Under the pieces are notes generated by a model, which worked only from the letters and a program-made list of their open reading frames with translations, was not told the DNA's origin and did not search any database. Positions 46,001-55,440 of a stretch of DNA of 64,000 nucleotides are shown here, piece after piece; position 1 is the first letter of the stretch, and every line of letters starts with the position of its first letter. Source of the stretch: Rebecca billardiae RCC1528 (Eukaryota; Haptophyta); assembly GCA_965240325.2 (NCBI GenBank), contig OZ251239.1:930001-994000 (forward strand). Direction: 5' to 3'. The translations under genes and the position numbers were made by a program.

Positions 46001-47974
46001 CACCCCCCAGCGCCGCTGCGCGGCCGCCTCGCCGCCCGCGTCCGCGGACTGGTACGCGTGCACCGTGCGCAGGAGGCCGCCACCCTCATCCAGCAAGGGC
46101 ATGGACGCATCGCCGTCCCCGCCGAGGCCTGCGTGCTGCAGCACGTACTCGCGCAACGGGCCAACCAGCACGCCCATGTCCATGTCCAAACGCTGCGGTG
46201 CCGCAGCGGCGGCACCAAACGCGGCCTGCAGCGCGCGCCCAACCGCGGTGTTATGCGCGAGCATGTCGTCGAGGCTGGGCGCGGGCGCCGCCGCAGGCGT
46301 CGGCGCCAGCGCGTCGCCCAGCGGCGGCTCGCCTGCAGGCGGCAGCGCGCGCGGCACCACCACGGCGGAGGCAGGGCGCATCGCGCCCGACGCCGCGCTC
46401 GTCACCTCGTCGCGCCACGGCGCAGCGGCGCCCACGACAGCGTGCGCACCGCACAGCGTCAGCACCAGCGTCACTGGCGGCTGCGAGACGGCCGCGCCGG
46501 CCACGAGGGCCTGCGCGAAGGTGGCGTCGAGCAAGGGGTGCAGACGCGCGCCCTCGCCGACGTGCACCAGCGCGGGCGCGAGCGGGATGACCACTGCCCA
46601 CACGGTGCGCTCGGCGATGGTGGAGGCGGCCCGCAGCAACGGCCGCGCCAGCCACCCTTCGCGCAGCGAGCCGTCCTCGCACGCGGCCACAAAGGCCGCA
46701 AGACCGGCGTGGCCGTCGGCGACCACGGCAGCACGCAGCCTGACGGCGGCTGCGCGCACGGCGGCGTCACGTCCAGCGGCGGCGCCGGACGTGGCAGCGC
46801 GCGGCGCTCCATCTGCCGCCACCCCTTCGCCGGCCCCCACGACGGCCTGCGAGACGGCGCCGAGCCACGCCAAGCGGGCGCTCTCGAGTTCCGCACGCAG
46901 CTGCTGGTCGCGCCAGCGTGCCTGCTCAGCCGACGCGGGAACGAACGCGCGCGGCTGCGCCGGCACGGGCGCGCAGAGCGCGCGTACGGCAGCGTACGCC
47001 TGCGTGCGCAGCTCCGCCGCTCGCGCACGCAGCGCGTCCGCGCAGAGGCTGCTGCGGCCTGCTGGCCACGACGCCACGCGCTCGAAGGCGACGAACAGAG
47101 GCTCGGACTGGCCAGCGTCCGCGCCGAAGACGGCGCGCGCGTAGTACATCACCGCCTCGGACGGGCATGACAGCGGCGGGCACGGGGGGGGCGCGCCCGT
47201 CCAAGCGCCCGACGGCGCCGCCGCCGCCGCCGTCGTCGCCGGGAGCACGTCGTCGACGCCTCCGCCAGTCCCAGCACCTGGGCGGGCATCCGGACGGGGG
47301 GCGCACAACGCCGCCAGAGCCAGCTTCGTCCGGAACGGAGCGGCGGCCCAGGCCGCACGCACTGCCCACGCGCATGCGCCCTGCGCGTGCTCAGCGGCGC
47401 GTGCGTGCTGCCCTGGGGTCGGCGCCGAGGACGACGGCGACAGCGACTCCGCGCCACCCGAGCGGCGCGCGTGGGACGTGCCTGCGGGCGGCGGCGCCGG
47501 TTTCCCTCCGAGCGCCGCTGCGGACGCCGTCAGTCGCGCCGTCTCCGCGAAACTGCCCTCCTCCGCCAGAGCCCCGTCGGCGGAAGCACCACAGGCAGCG
47601 CGCACGGCGATCTGCGCGACGGCCCTGAACCAAAGGGCCGCCGCGCACACGCGCGCCACCGAGTCCGCGCGCTCACGCAGCGCGTCCGGGTGCGAAGCCA
47701 ACAACTCCGCACACTCCACCACAGTGAGCAGCGCGTCGGCGCCGCTGCCACCCCATACGCGCGGCACTGTGACCTGCGCGGCGGCGGCGCCAAGGCCCAC
47801 GTCGGTGCTGTGGACCACGCCGAGGGTGCACAGCACCAGACCAAAGGTGAACGTCCACGGGGCTGCTGCCGAGGAGAACTGCAGCGTGCACAACGCGTCG
47901 TCAGCCGCTGCGATCACCGCGTCCACGAGCAGCAGGTCGTCCTGACTGCTGGGGCCGGCGGACACATGCCGCAT
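37068..47974 (-). CDS. Giant MULE transposase with 2OG-oxygenase-like, zinc-finger, DDE, SWIM, PHD-like and tandem OTU domains
   Basis: Two exons, 47974-42820 and 42709-37068, join in frame across a 110-nt GTGCG...GCAG intron; total 3,598 aa. Domains in order: a ~700-aa N-terminal region of unknown fold; a 2OG-Fe(II)-oxygenase-like region with H736-V-D738, then H797 or H804/H805; a Cys/His motif C1460-x4-C1465-x27-H-x3-C; the MULE transposase D1703, ISD1777GQKGL, CTFH, SAPAE1878SF (D-x73-D-x100-E); a SWIM-type finger (C1987/C1988...C1998-M-H2000); a PHD-like Cys/His cluster (~2221-2281); a long Ala/Arg/Gly-rich linker; and two OTU-like domains. The first has D2821 and Q3095 at the catalytic positions; the second has GDGDC3309 and H3547. 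The intron splits the transposase core just after its first Asp. Role: transposase of this element; the extra domains' roles are inferred only. An upstream exon is possible, as the frame is open to 48040. Confidence 0.85.
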
Positions 47975-48305
47975 GCCCGCCTGCGCGGTACGTGCCAGCA
48001 CGTGCGGCGGAGAGGCAAACGCAGGCGCGCGCGAGCACACACACGGGGCACATCGTCAGACAGGGGACGGGGGCGCATGGGAGTGGTGCGGTGTGCGCGC
48101 GCGCGGCGGCGCACGCCACCAACATCGCTGCCGACCACACACACCCGCCCCGGCCCACCGCGACCTCGCACCATTCACGAATCACGAGTGCGACTTGCCT
48201 GCTCGTCGCGGCCGGCGACCGTCGACGCCTCAGACCGACTCGGATGCGAGAAGGGGGAACTCCTGCGAGGGGAGGCCGCAGGGAACAAGAACGGTCGGTG
48301 CGTGT

Positions 48306-48794
48306 GCGCGATGCGCCGCGCGCGACCGCGCGGCGCGCGCACGACGCCCGCGCGCGTGGAAGGCGTACCCCCTTAACGTCGTGCTCACGCCCAGCCCTCC
48401 CTCGTGGCGAGCTCGGGAGCAAGTTTTGCGGCGCGCCCCCCGGCGTCGCATTTCTCTAACTAATTGACGAGCAACGTTCCGGCGGCGGTCCGGGCGGGAG
48501 GAGTCGACGGCGTCGTTTCGTCGCGGGTGGGCGTCAGGCTGCGCGCAATACGAAAGTGCCCACCCCCGCTCATTAGGGTACTCCGCCCGAATACAAGGCG
48601 GGCGTTCGCGCCGGTTCGCCGCGAGCGGTATCTTCCGCGTTGCGGGCGAGCGGCGCCATTTGCTCGCTCCCGAAGCTTCTGGCCGTCGGAAAACTGGCGG
48701 GGGTGCCAGTCCGGAAATCGCCGTGCTGAGATGCGGAGGTTTGTCGGAGTTCTGGTTGCTCGGTCGGTCCTCGTCGGACTTCCGGAGGATTCCC
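48306..48794 (-). repeat. MULE terminal inverted repeat, right
   Basis: The reverse complement starts GGGAATCCTCCGGAAGTCCG and matches the left TIR over 489 bp. The transposase ATG lies 332 bp inside its inner edge, so this TIR probably supplies the transposase promoter, as in MuDR. Confidence 0.93.
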
Positions 48795-48803
48795 TTGAAT
48801 CTA
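48795..48803. repeat. Target-site duplication of the MULE, right copy
   Basis: TTGAATCTA, identical to 31020-31028. The sequence that follows (TCCGCGCTTTTCG) is the old right-hand continuation of the TPR gene's upstream region. Confidence 0.92.
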
Positions 48804-49206
48804 TCCGCGCTTTTCGTGGACGCGGTTCGCCTCGCACACCTCGCGGGAACCGTTCAGGCTCACTTTTGTGGTTGCGCCCCACTCATGAGTGAGTAAGACG
48901 TGTTCCTCAGAGGCTTCTCATGATCCACTTAGATCACTTTAGATGCAGTTCGTCAGCTATCGGGTACAAGTGTTATTACCTACCGTATGAATTGAGCTGC
49001 TGGGCGAGACTTTGGCGTTACTTACATGTCGAGTCAAGATGCAACTTGGAGACTGCATGCATGCGCGGGTGATCCCTAGACTGATAGTGACGGCTTTGTA
49101 ACGACGCAGGACTTTGCTCCTAGAGGACGCACGACCGGTCCAAGGGCGGGAAATTTTCGGAGGCATGTTCCGTTGACCGGGCCCACCGGAGCGCTCGCGG
49201 CGATCA
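48804..49206. other. Intergenic region right of the MULE
   Basis: Lower GC than its surroundings, no coding signal. It would originally have joined the 5' flank of the large TPR gene (30903-31019), making a divergent promoter region with the gene at 49207. Confidence 0.5.
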
Positions 49207-50331
49207 ATGCCGCCATCATCGCGCGAGCTCGACTTGAGCCACTGGCACGAGGAGGCCAGCGTGCGCGCGCGCGTGTGCGCCATCGGCATCAGCTCGGCGC
49301 AGGCGCTGGCCTCCGCGTCGATTGTGCTCGTCCTGACCACGGACAACGGCGCGCCGCCCTCCTCGCGCACGCGCACGGCGTGCGTCGTGCTCGCGTTGCT
49401 CGCGTGCCTCGCGTCCACGCTGCACGCCGTGCTGCAGCCGAGCGAGCGCGCGCGCGCGCATGCGATTGCAAGCTTCGCGTACGGCGATGTCCATCGGATC
49501 ACGACTGACCCCGAAGCGCCGGCGAGCCTCGAGCAGCAGCTGGAGAATGCCGAGCGATGGATCCGCGTCATCACCGGAGTCGGCACGGCGCGGCCGACGC
49601 GCTACGGCTGCACACGTCCTCAGCACCAGCGGGCCTCGCGCACGGAGGCGGGCACGCGCGAGCCAACGCCAACGCAGCCCAAGCGCCCCTCGCGCGCCCG
49701 AGTGCACCCGCTCCTCTCGCCCCAGTCGGCTCTGCACGACTCGATCACCTCGGCGCATGCGCTCTACGCGCAGACGGCGCGCCGCCTCCAACGCCGTGGC
49801 CGCGAGCACGACGTCGAGGCGGATGGCGCGGAGCGGCAGGCCGTCGAGGGCGTCTCGACTCGGCCCGAGTACGAAGCGGTGCTGCGCGCGCCGGAGAACG
49901 CGATGGGTGAGAGCTGGGCCGACATGGACCGGCGCAGCACGCCGCCCTTTGAGCGCCAGCGGCCACAGCCGGCGCGCGCCGCGCCCGCGGCCGCGCGGCT
50001 CGTCCAGTCGCGGCCGGTGACCGGTGCGAGCCACGTGCCGAGCTACACGACCGACGCCGAGGCCTCGTTCCGACCCACCATCGTACGTTGGCAGCCGACG
50101 CCCGCGCCGCAGCTCGACCACCCCCGCGCGCGTCTGGCCGCACAGCGCTCGCCCCGCCAGCCCCGGCTGCCGCCCGTGTTTGTGCCGCGGGGTCCCAACA
50201 CGCCCACGCCGGTCCCGCTCACGCTGCAGCCTTCGAGCGAGTCGGGCAAGGCAGGCTCGAACGTGGAAGACGAGACATGGACGACCACCGCGGTGGAAAC
50301 CCCCGCATCGTCGGCGGCGGGCCTCATCTGA
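49207..50331 (+). CDS. Protein with two predicted membrane segments, function unknown
   Basis: 374 aa from the ATG at 49207, with strong G/C preference at third codon positions. Residues ~27-45 (ISSAQALASASIVLVLTT) and ~60-80 (ACVVLALLACLASTLHAVL) look like a membrane hairpin. A soluble region with QQLENAERWIRVITG follows, then a long polar, Pro/Arg-rich tail. Two close TM helices followed by an amphipathic helix recall SLATT/DUF4231-type membrane proteins, but the resemblance is weak. No signal peptide is evident. Confidence 0.55.
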   Translation: MPPSSRELDLSHWHEEASVRARVCAIGISSAQALASASIVLVLTTDNGAPPSSRTRTACVVLALLACLASTLHAVLQPSERARAHAIASFAYGDVHRITTDPEAPASLEQQLENAERWIRVITGVGTARPTRYGCTRPQHQRASRTEAGTREPTPTQPKRPSRARVHPLLSPQSALHDSITSAHALYAQTARRLQRRGREHDVEADGAERQAVEGVSTRPEYEAVLRAPENAMGESWADMDRRSTPPFERQRPQPARAAPAAARLVQSRPVTGASHVPSYTTDAEASFRPTIVRWQPTPAPQLDHPRARLAAQRSPRQPRLPPVFVPRGPNTPTPVPLTLQPSSESGKAGSNVEDETWTTTAVETPASSAAGLI

Positions 50332-51404
50332 CGACTGCGGGACTCATCAGACTGACGGAGCGTTGCGCCAGCTGGACAAACGCGAGGACGCTAGCTTTCG
50401 TAGATCACGAAGCTACGGAGGGCCTCTGACGAGAGTCGCCTTCGGATCGGGGCCCTCACCCGCTGTGCCGCATCGGCGCACGCTCGGCGGGCTACGTTTG
50501 CGCACGCCGTGCAGCTCGCGGTGCGTGCGTGTCGGCTAGCTGGCACACTGCTCCTGACGCACAAGTCGAATGACCGCAGCTGGGATGCCCTTTCGCGCGG
50601 CAAGGACGCGTGCGAGGCCGGTCGCTGCGGCCGAGCGGCGTGACCGTGCCGCCTGCACGCTGGGCGCCCATGGACGTGGCTTCGCCGCGCGCGCTGAGGC
50701 TGGCGAGCGTCGCGACCGAGTTCCACGACGCGTGCGACGCGCCATCTGCCCGCTTCCGTGCCTCCGACGCACGTTTTATGCGGGCAACGGCCATCGCCCG
50801 CCCATGCGGCGGCGAAGCCGCCATCCGCCGCGCTTTGCCGTTGGACAGAGCGCAGAACATTTCGTTTTGAAAAGCGCAGATCTGAAAAGACCGGAAGGCG
50901 TTTGTCCAGCTGGCGCAACGCCCCTGTGATGACGACTTCGGTGGCACGCGGGCGCGGAGTGCAGGGCGGAGCGCGGAGCGTGGAGCCCGCGCCGCGGGCC
51001 CTCCGTATGCAGGGTTTTCGGTGAGCTTTGGGGTGGCCTCATCAACTTCCAACAAAATCACCCGCCTCATCACGGAGCTACTGATCGCCGCGCCTGTCGG
51101 AGCAGCTGTGTGCGTCTCCGATCGTCGTATTCTGCTGAGCAGTATTGAGTATTAACACTAAAACTGTACAGTAGTCTGTACAGGTAGGCTGAGTTGGACG
51201 CTCGGCGGACGGCAAAGATGTGCGTGACTGCGTGCCGCAGTGAGGGCAACATACCCGCGCGAGCTGCCAAGAAAAGGCAGCTCGCCTGGCTTGCATCGGC
51301 GTGGAAGAGCCTAGCGTGGTGCTCTGGTCTAGGCTTGCTGGCGAGAGCGTCCGACTGGGACGCCAACGTCGGAGCTGTGGCAGTGCAGGAAGAGGCGCTC
51401 ACTT
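50332..51404. other. Intergenic region with a 24-bp inverted repeat
   Basis: No supported gene; frames overlap on both strands without a domain. A 24-bp perfect inverted repeat brackets 50360-50921. AT-rich sequence at 51120-51190 contains ATTGAGTATTAACAC. Confidence 0.5.
50360..50921. repeat. Perfect 24-bp inverted repeat, 562 bp end to end
   Basis: The left copy at 50360-50383 (GCGTTGCGCCAGCTGGACAA plus ACGC) is the exact reverse complement of 50898-50921. I see no matching target duplication outside, so a MITE identity is unproven. Confidence 0.6.
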
Positions 51405-51565
51405 GAATTTCAGGCAGACCCCTTATAACGGGGGTGAACCCCAATTTTATTGCTCCGGCGGCCGCAGAGGGAGGAGGAGGGAAGGAGGAGGAGAGGAGAG
51501 GAGAAGAGAGAAGGAAGGAAGGAGGAGGAGAGACAAAGGGAGCTTGATGCTGTCGCCATTGGCAT

Positions 51566-52054
51566 GTGCCATTCGCGACATTTTTGGCGCAAGGCGCGGC
51601 GGCACTCGTTCGCGGCACCCGCCGGCGCCACACGCGGCGGCGCGCTCTCCGCCGTGCGCACCGCCGTGGCGTGCGCCATCATCGGCTCGCGGCGCGCCTC
51701 TGCACCGGCGGCGCTGCGTTGTGCCCCGCAGCTGCTGCACCCAAGCAGGGCGGCGGTGCAGCCGGCGCACGCGTACCACCCGCGTCAAACCGGGCCGTGC
51801 ATACGCTGCCCGCACACCGGCTTGAGCCGCGGCGCAGCTCGGACGTGGGCGTGGGCGTGAAGACGCCCGAGCCAGTGCGCCCGCCTGGCCGTCAACGCTC
51901 AGCCGCGCGCGCCGTCGCCACCGTGAGCGTCGGCGTCGGCGACTCGCCACCGACGCTGAGCGCCGCGGGCGCGGGCGCGGGCTCAGGCGCGCTGCCGCCC
52001 GCCGCTGTTGGCACGGCGCTCGACGTGTCGAGCGGGCGCAGGCACACCCCCTAG
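51566..52054 (+). CDS. Doubtful ORF inside the hAT-like element
   Basis: 162 aa. The second half (from about 51840) uses codons with strong G/C at position three (SVGVGDSPPTLSAAGAGAGS), but the first half does not. The neighbouring frame looks more coding there, so a frameshift or an intron is possible. No domain is recognised. Its stop overlaps that of the minus-strand ORF that follows. Confidence 0.25.
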   Translation: MPFATFLAQGAAALVRGTRRRHTRRRALRRAHRRGVRHHRLAARLCTGGAALCPAAAAPKQGGGAAGARVPPASNRAVHTLPAHRLEPRRSSDVGVGVKTPEPVRPPGRQRSAARAVATVSVGVGDSPPTLSAAGAGAGSGALPPAAVGTALDVSSGRRHTP

Positions 52055-52533
52055 ACGCGCGCCAACTTGCTCGAATGCATCACGACGTCCCCAATGATGC
52101 CCGCCGCGCCGCCCGCGCACGGCTCAATCCTCTTCTGTCTGGGCGGCCTCGCGCCCACGCCACCGCGCAAGCGCGCGGTCGCGGCGTCGATGCGGTACGC
52201 GGGCGCGCTCGTGCGCGCGAGCGGAGGCGAGCGGCGCAGGCCGGGCAGCGTGAGTGCCGCACGCTTGTGCGTCGACAGCGCCGCGGTCGTCCTCGGGCGC
52301 GGCATCGCCTCCAGCCTCAGCCTTGGCGGGGCTGCGCGCGCCTGCTCCTCCTCTGTCAATGCCAAGCATGGCACACGCCTTTGCCATCGTGCGCACGCGT
52401 GACGGCAGCAGCGCCCTGGCGCCATTCGCCCCCACTGGCTGCCCGCGCAAACACGGACGACCTCAGGCCGCTTCTCTGCCCACGCCCCACACGCGGCCTC
52501 CTCGTCGGGCGCATGAGACTGCCCGTGCAACAA
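52051..52533 (-). CDS. Doubtful ORF inside the hAT-like element, convergent
   Basis: 160 aa. The C-terminal ~85 residues (THKRAALTLPGL...GGAAGIIGDVVMHSSKLARV) have coding-like third positions; the N-terminal part does not. No known domain. The two stops share a CTAG palindrome. Confidence 0.25.
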   Translation of the reverse strand: MLHGQSHAPDEEAACGAWAEKRPEVVRVCAGSQWGRMAPGRCCRHACARWQRRVPCLALTEEEQARAAPPRLRLEAMPRPRTTAALSTHKRAALTLPGLRRSPPLARTSAPAYRIDAATARLRGGVGARPPRQKRIEPCAGGAAGIIGDVVMHSSKLARV

Positions 52534-53006
52534 TGCGAATGTTTGTCACCAAAGGCGCGGCAGCACGGCCCCACCCATCGGCTTTCTCCTCTTCGACCTT
52601 GTCGTCCGCCGTCTGTGTTTGATGTCGGCGAGACCCGGTCCGCTCATCATCAACACGCCCGGCCACGTATCAGTGCGGCGCTGGCCGCCGGCAGAGCCTA
52701 CGACGCGCACAGACTCGCGCTCTTGGCACTCGACCATGTGAGCATGGCTCCGCCCATCAAGCCTTCGACTGGCCGTTCGAGCCGTGATGGCATGGTCGCG
52801 CTTGCCCGTTGCCGCCGATCGACATCGGTGCGCGGCCGCCGGTGCAGCGGCAAAGTCGGGAGTAGATAACGCGTCTACTATTATTATTCATGGGCGGCTC
52901 AGCTTTGATTACAGATCGGGCTCGATTTTGATTACGAAAGATGGTTCTTTGATCTTTTCCATATGTAGGTGCACACATCAGCTAGTGGCCGATATGCACA
53001 TTTGGT

Positions 53007-53270
53007 GTTGCGACCCCGCGCCAGCAAGTACTTTAGATATGCTTTTTGCGTTGCGACCCCGTGCCAGCGGGTACTTTGAATACGCTTCTCGCGTTGCGAC
53101 CCCGTGCCAGCGGGTACTTTGAATACACTTTTCGCGTTGCGACCCCGTGCCAGCGGGTACTTTGAATACGCTTCTCGCGTTGCGACCCCGTGCCAGCGGG
53201 TACTTTGAATACGCTTTTGCGTTGCGACCCCGTGCCAGTGAGTACTTTGAATACGCTTTTGCGTTGCGAC
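53007..53270. repeat. 42-43-bp minisatellite, about six units
   Basis: The unit begins GCGTTGCGACCCCGTGCCAG and continues to TACTTTGAATACGCTTYTC. The outer units are the most diverged. It lies near the right terminus of the hAT-like element, and two further single copies of GACCCCG.GCCA follow at 53302 and 53361. Confidence 0.93.
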
Positions 53271-53597
53271 CTCGGGCAACATCTTGTAGGACGCAATATC
53301 CCGACCCCGCGCCAGTGAGCTTCTCCCTATCAAACATTTTCATATGTTTTGATCATACGGGACCCCGTGCCACTCACCCCCGGTACAAAGGGTCTGCCGA
53401 ATTTCATCAGCATCGTCTTGCTCGTGGCGTAGTCACGATCTTGAAGGTCGTCGGGTACAGTCATGCCACTCCATGGCTAGTGAGAGCGCATGGCATCGTG
53501 AGCAGCAGTCGCGGGCTGCTACGTATTGTAACGAAATCTCGCCTGCCTGAGCTGTGTGCGTCTCTTATGACTTATTCTTAGACCTAGTAAACTGTGT

Positions 53598-53649
53598 GTG
53601 CGATGACGATGGCGCGGCAACCTGCCACCGTGAGCCTTACGCACGTTAA
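53598..53649 (+). promoter_or_regulatory. Shared 5' module, second copy, left half
   Basis: Matches 19526-19577 (GTGCGATGA...GAGCCTTACGCACGTTAA). The right half is at 56449-56467, beyond the TTAA element. Rejoined, the copy ends 32 bp before the ATG of the 2OG oxygenase gene. Confidence 0.7.
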
Positions 53650-53655
53650 GGTTGT

Positions 53656-54401
53656 CCTGGGAATCCGGACGCCGCCCGCCGAACCGTTCGAACAGCATGG
53701 CGCCGCCGCCCGGCGCACGCGCAAGGACACGCCGCAGGAGGACCTGGGCGTGATATGCCGCGATTTCGCGCGCGAGGCGGTGCGCGTGAGGAGCATGCGC
53801 ACCGGAGGAGACCTCACAGACGCGCGCGACATGGACAACGACTGCGCAAGGCATCTGAGTTGATGACCGAGGCCGAGAAGTGCCGGAGCCATCAACGACA
53901 ACGACAAGTGGATCAAGCAGGCGAACACCACCATCAAGCACGAGCGAGAGGTCATTCGGGATGTCGGCAAGCTTCGTACAGCATATCTCGAAGGCGCCGC
54001 CGCACGCCTCGCGCGCTGTGCCAAGTGCAGCCGCATGGCTGAGGCTCCCGAGGGGCTGCGCTCGCTTGCCGTCCCGTGACGGAGGGCACGACATCGACAC
54101 GGGCGGGCTCAACACCGCCAACCGCCCGCCGGGGCAGGCCGACGAGACCCAGAAGCATGCGTTGTACTCATCGGACGCGCTCGGCGCACTCTCAGGTCGT
54201 GTTGGGCGCCCATGCGCGCGCGCGTGCTGCTACGAGCACCACGACAAGCCCAAGCGTGCACTCGGCGGCATGCGCGTGAGCCCTGTAGCTCCGTCAGACG
54301 CCCGTGACATGGTGTCACGGACGTGCTCGCCGCAAACAATTGCAACGAAACCCGGGCGCGGACGGGCTCCCGGGTCCGAAATTTGGACGGAAGTTGGATA
54401 T
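53656..54401 (+). repeat. Left arm of the giant palindrome
   Basis: About 746 bp, nearly identical to the reverse complement of 54472-55222; a 70-bp unique spacer (54402-54471) separates the arms. One visible difference is a single-base indel near 53840. Such a structure can form a long hairpin in DNA or RNA. Confidence 0.92.
53693..54079 (+). pseudogene. Frameshifted coding remnant in the palindrome arm
   Basis: Segments in successive frames read as protein: DLGVICRDFAREAV...MRTGGDLTDARDMDND, then ASELMTEAEKC, then INDNDKWIKQANTTIKHERE continuing to ARCAKC, with a stop at 54077. They are broken by small indels. The helical, charged pattern ending in CxxC suggests a coiled-coil protein fragment; no family is recognised. 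The mirrored copy lies in the right arm, about 54799-55186 on the minus strand. Confidence 0.5.
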
Positions 54402-54471
54402 ATTAGGACCCACATTTCCTAAAATTGGGCCATATTGGGCTGTTACTTAACAGATATTCGCATTTAATTTT

Positions 54472-55222
54472 ATGTCCGACTTCCGTCCAAATTTCGGACC
54501 CCGGAGCCCGTCCGCGCCCGGGTTTCGTTGCAATTGTTTGCGGCGAGCACGTCCGTGACACCATGTCACGGGCGTCTGACGGAGCTACAGGGCTCACGCG
54601 CATGCCGCCGAGTGCACGCTTGGGCTTGTCGTGGTGCTCGTAGCAGCACGCGCGCGCGCGTGGGCGCCCAACACGACCTGAGAGTGCGCCGAGCGCGTCC
54701 GATGAGTACAACGCATGCTTCTGGGTCTCGTCGGCCTGCCCCGGCGGGCGGTTGGCGGTGTTGAGCCCGCCCGTATCGATGTCGTGCCCTCCGTCGTGGG
54801 ACGACGCAAGCGAGCACAGCCCCTCGGGAGCCTCAGCCATGCGGCTGCACTTGGCACAGCGCGCGAGGCGTGCGGCGGCGCCTTCGAGATATGCTGTACG
54901 AAGCTTGCCGACATCCCGAATGACCTCTCGCTCGTGCTTGATGGTGGTGTTCGCCTGCTTGATCCACTTGTCGTTGTCGTTGATGGCTCCGGCACTTCTC
55001 GGCCTCGGTCATCAACTCAGATGCCTTGCGCAGGTCGTTGTCCATGTCGCGCGCGTCTGTGAGGTCTCCTCCGGTGCGCATGCTCCTCGCGCGCACCGCC
55101 TCGCGCGCGAAATCGCGGCATATCACGCCCAGGTCCTCCTGCGGCGTGTCCTTGCGCGTGCGCCGGGCGGCGGCGCCATGCTGTTCGAACGGTTCGGCGG
55201 GCGGCGTCCGGATTCCCCAGGG
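54472..55222 (-). repeat. Right arm of the giant palindrome
   Basis: Inverted copy of 53656-54401. It ends GGATTCCCCAGG, mirroring the CCTGGGAATCC at the left arm's outer end. Confidence 0.92.
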
Positions 55223-55254
55223 ACCGTCGCTCGCACTTTCCGCGGCTGCGAGTA

Positions 55255-55440
55255 GAGTGAACTCGCACTCGCACTTTTGAGGGGACTTTGCGAGTGCACT
55301 GCGAGTTGAACTCGCAGGCCCACTGGGCGGAATGGGCGGCTGCGAGTGCGAGTGCGAGTAAACTCACTCGGAGTAAAGTGCGAGTCCCAACTCGCAAAGT
55401 GCGAGTCCCAACTCGCAAAGTGCGAGTCCCAACTGGCAAC
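55255..55440. repeat. GCGAGT/ACTCGC-rich block, left of BED ORF
   Basis: The hexamer GCGAGT and its complement recur more than a dozen times, with a short tandem of AAAGTGCGAGTCCCAACTCGC at the end. A ~58-bp piece (55302-55360) is similar in direct orientation to 56299-56355. Confidence 0.75.

Larger units (their letters stand above)
31029..48794. mobile_element. 17.8-kb Mutator-like element (MULE), MuDR-type layout, apparently intact
   Basis: Termini are 489-bp inverted repeats (31029-31517 and 48306-48794) flanked by a perfect 9-bp duplication. Inside are two convergent genes, each starting in or near one TIR: a plus-strand accessory gene (31432-37071) and a minus-strand transposase gene (47974-37068). 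Their stop codons overlap by 4 nt. Maize MuDR has the same layout (mudrA and mudrB convergent, promoters in the TIRs). The close match of the TIRs, the clean duplication and the long open frames suggest recent insertion and possible activity. The cargo of zinc fingers, OTU proteases and an oxygenase-like region is far beyond a typical MULE. Confidence 0.93.
51413..53398. mobile_element. ~2.0-kb DNA transposon with 8-bp target duplication (hAT-like)
   Basis: Direct repeats GAATTTCA at 51405-51412 and 53399-53406 flank 25-bp terminal inverted repeats. The left starts GGCAGACCCCTTATAACGGG; the right reverse complement starts GGCAGACCCTTTGTACCGGG; three mismatches in 25. An 8-bp duplication with short TIRs fits hAT, though the ends lack the usual CAGGG start. 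Inside are a purine-rich GGA tract (51463-51540), two doubtful convergent ORFs and a subterminal 43-bp minisatellite. No transposase domain is visible, so it is probably non-autonomous. Confidence 0.75.

Noticed and set aside
31029-48794. LTR retrotransposon reading of the large repeats
   Set aside because: The repeats are inverted, not direct, and the coding capacity is a DDE/SWIM transposase.
50360-50921. MITE bounded by the 24-bp inverted repeat
   Set aside because: The repeat is perfect but the flanks show no duplication, so it is listed only as a repeat.
53007-53270. Possible CRISPR array
   Set aside because: The units are contiguous without spacers and vary among themselves; the context is eukaryotic. 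It is a minisatellite.
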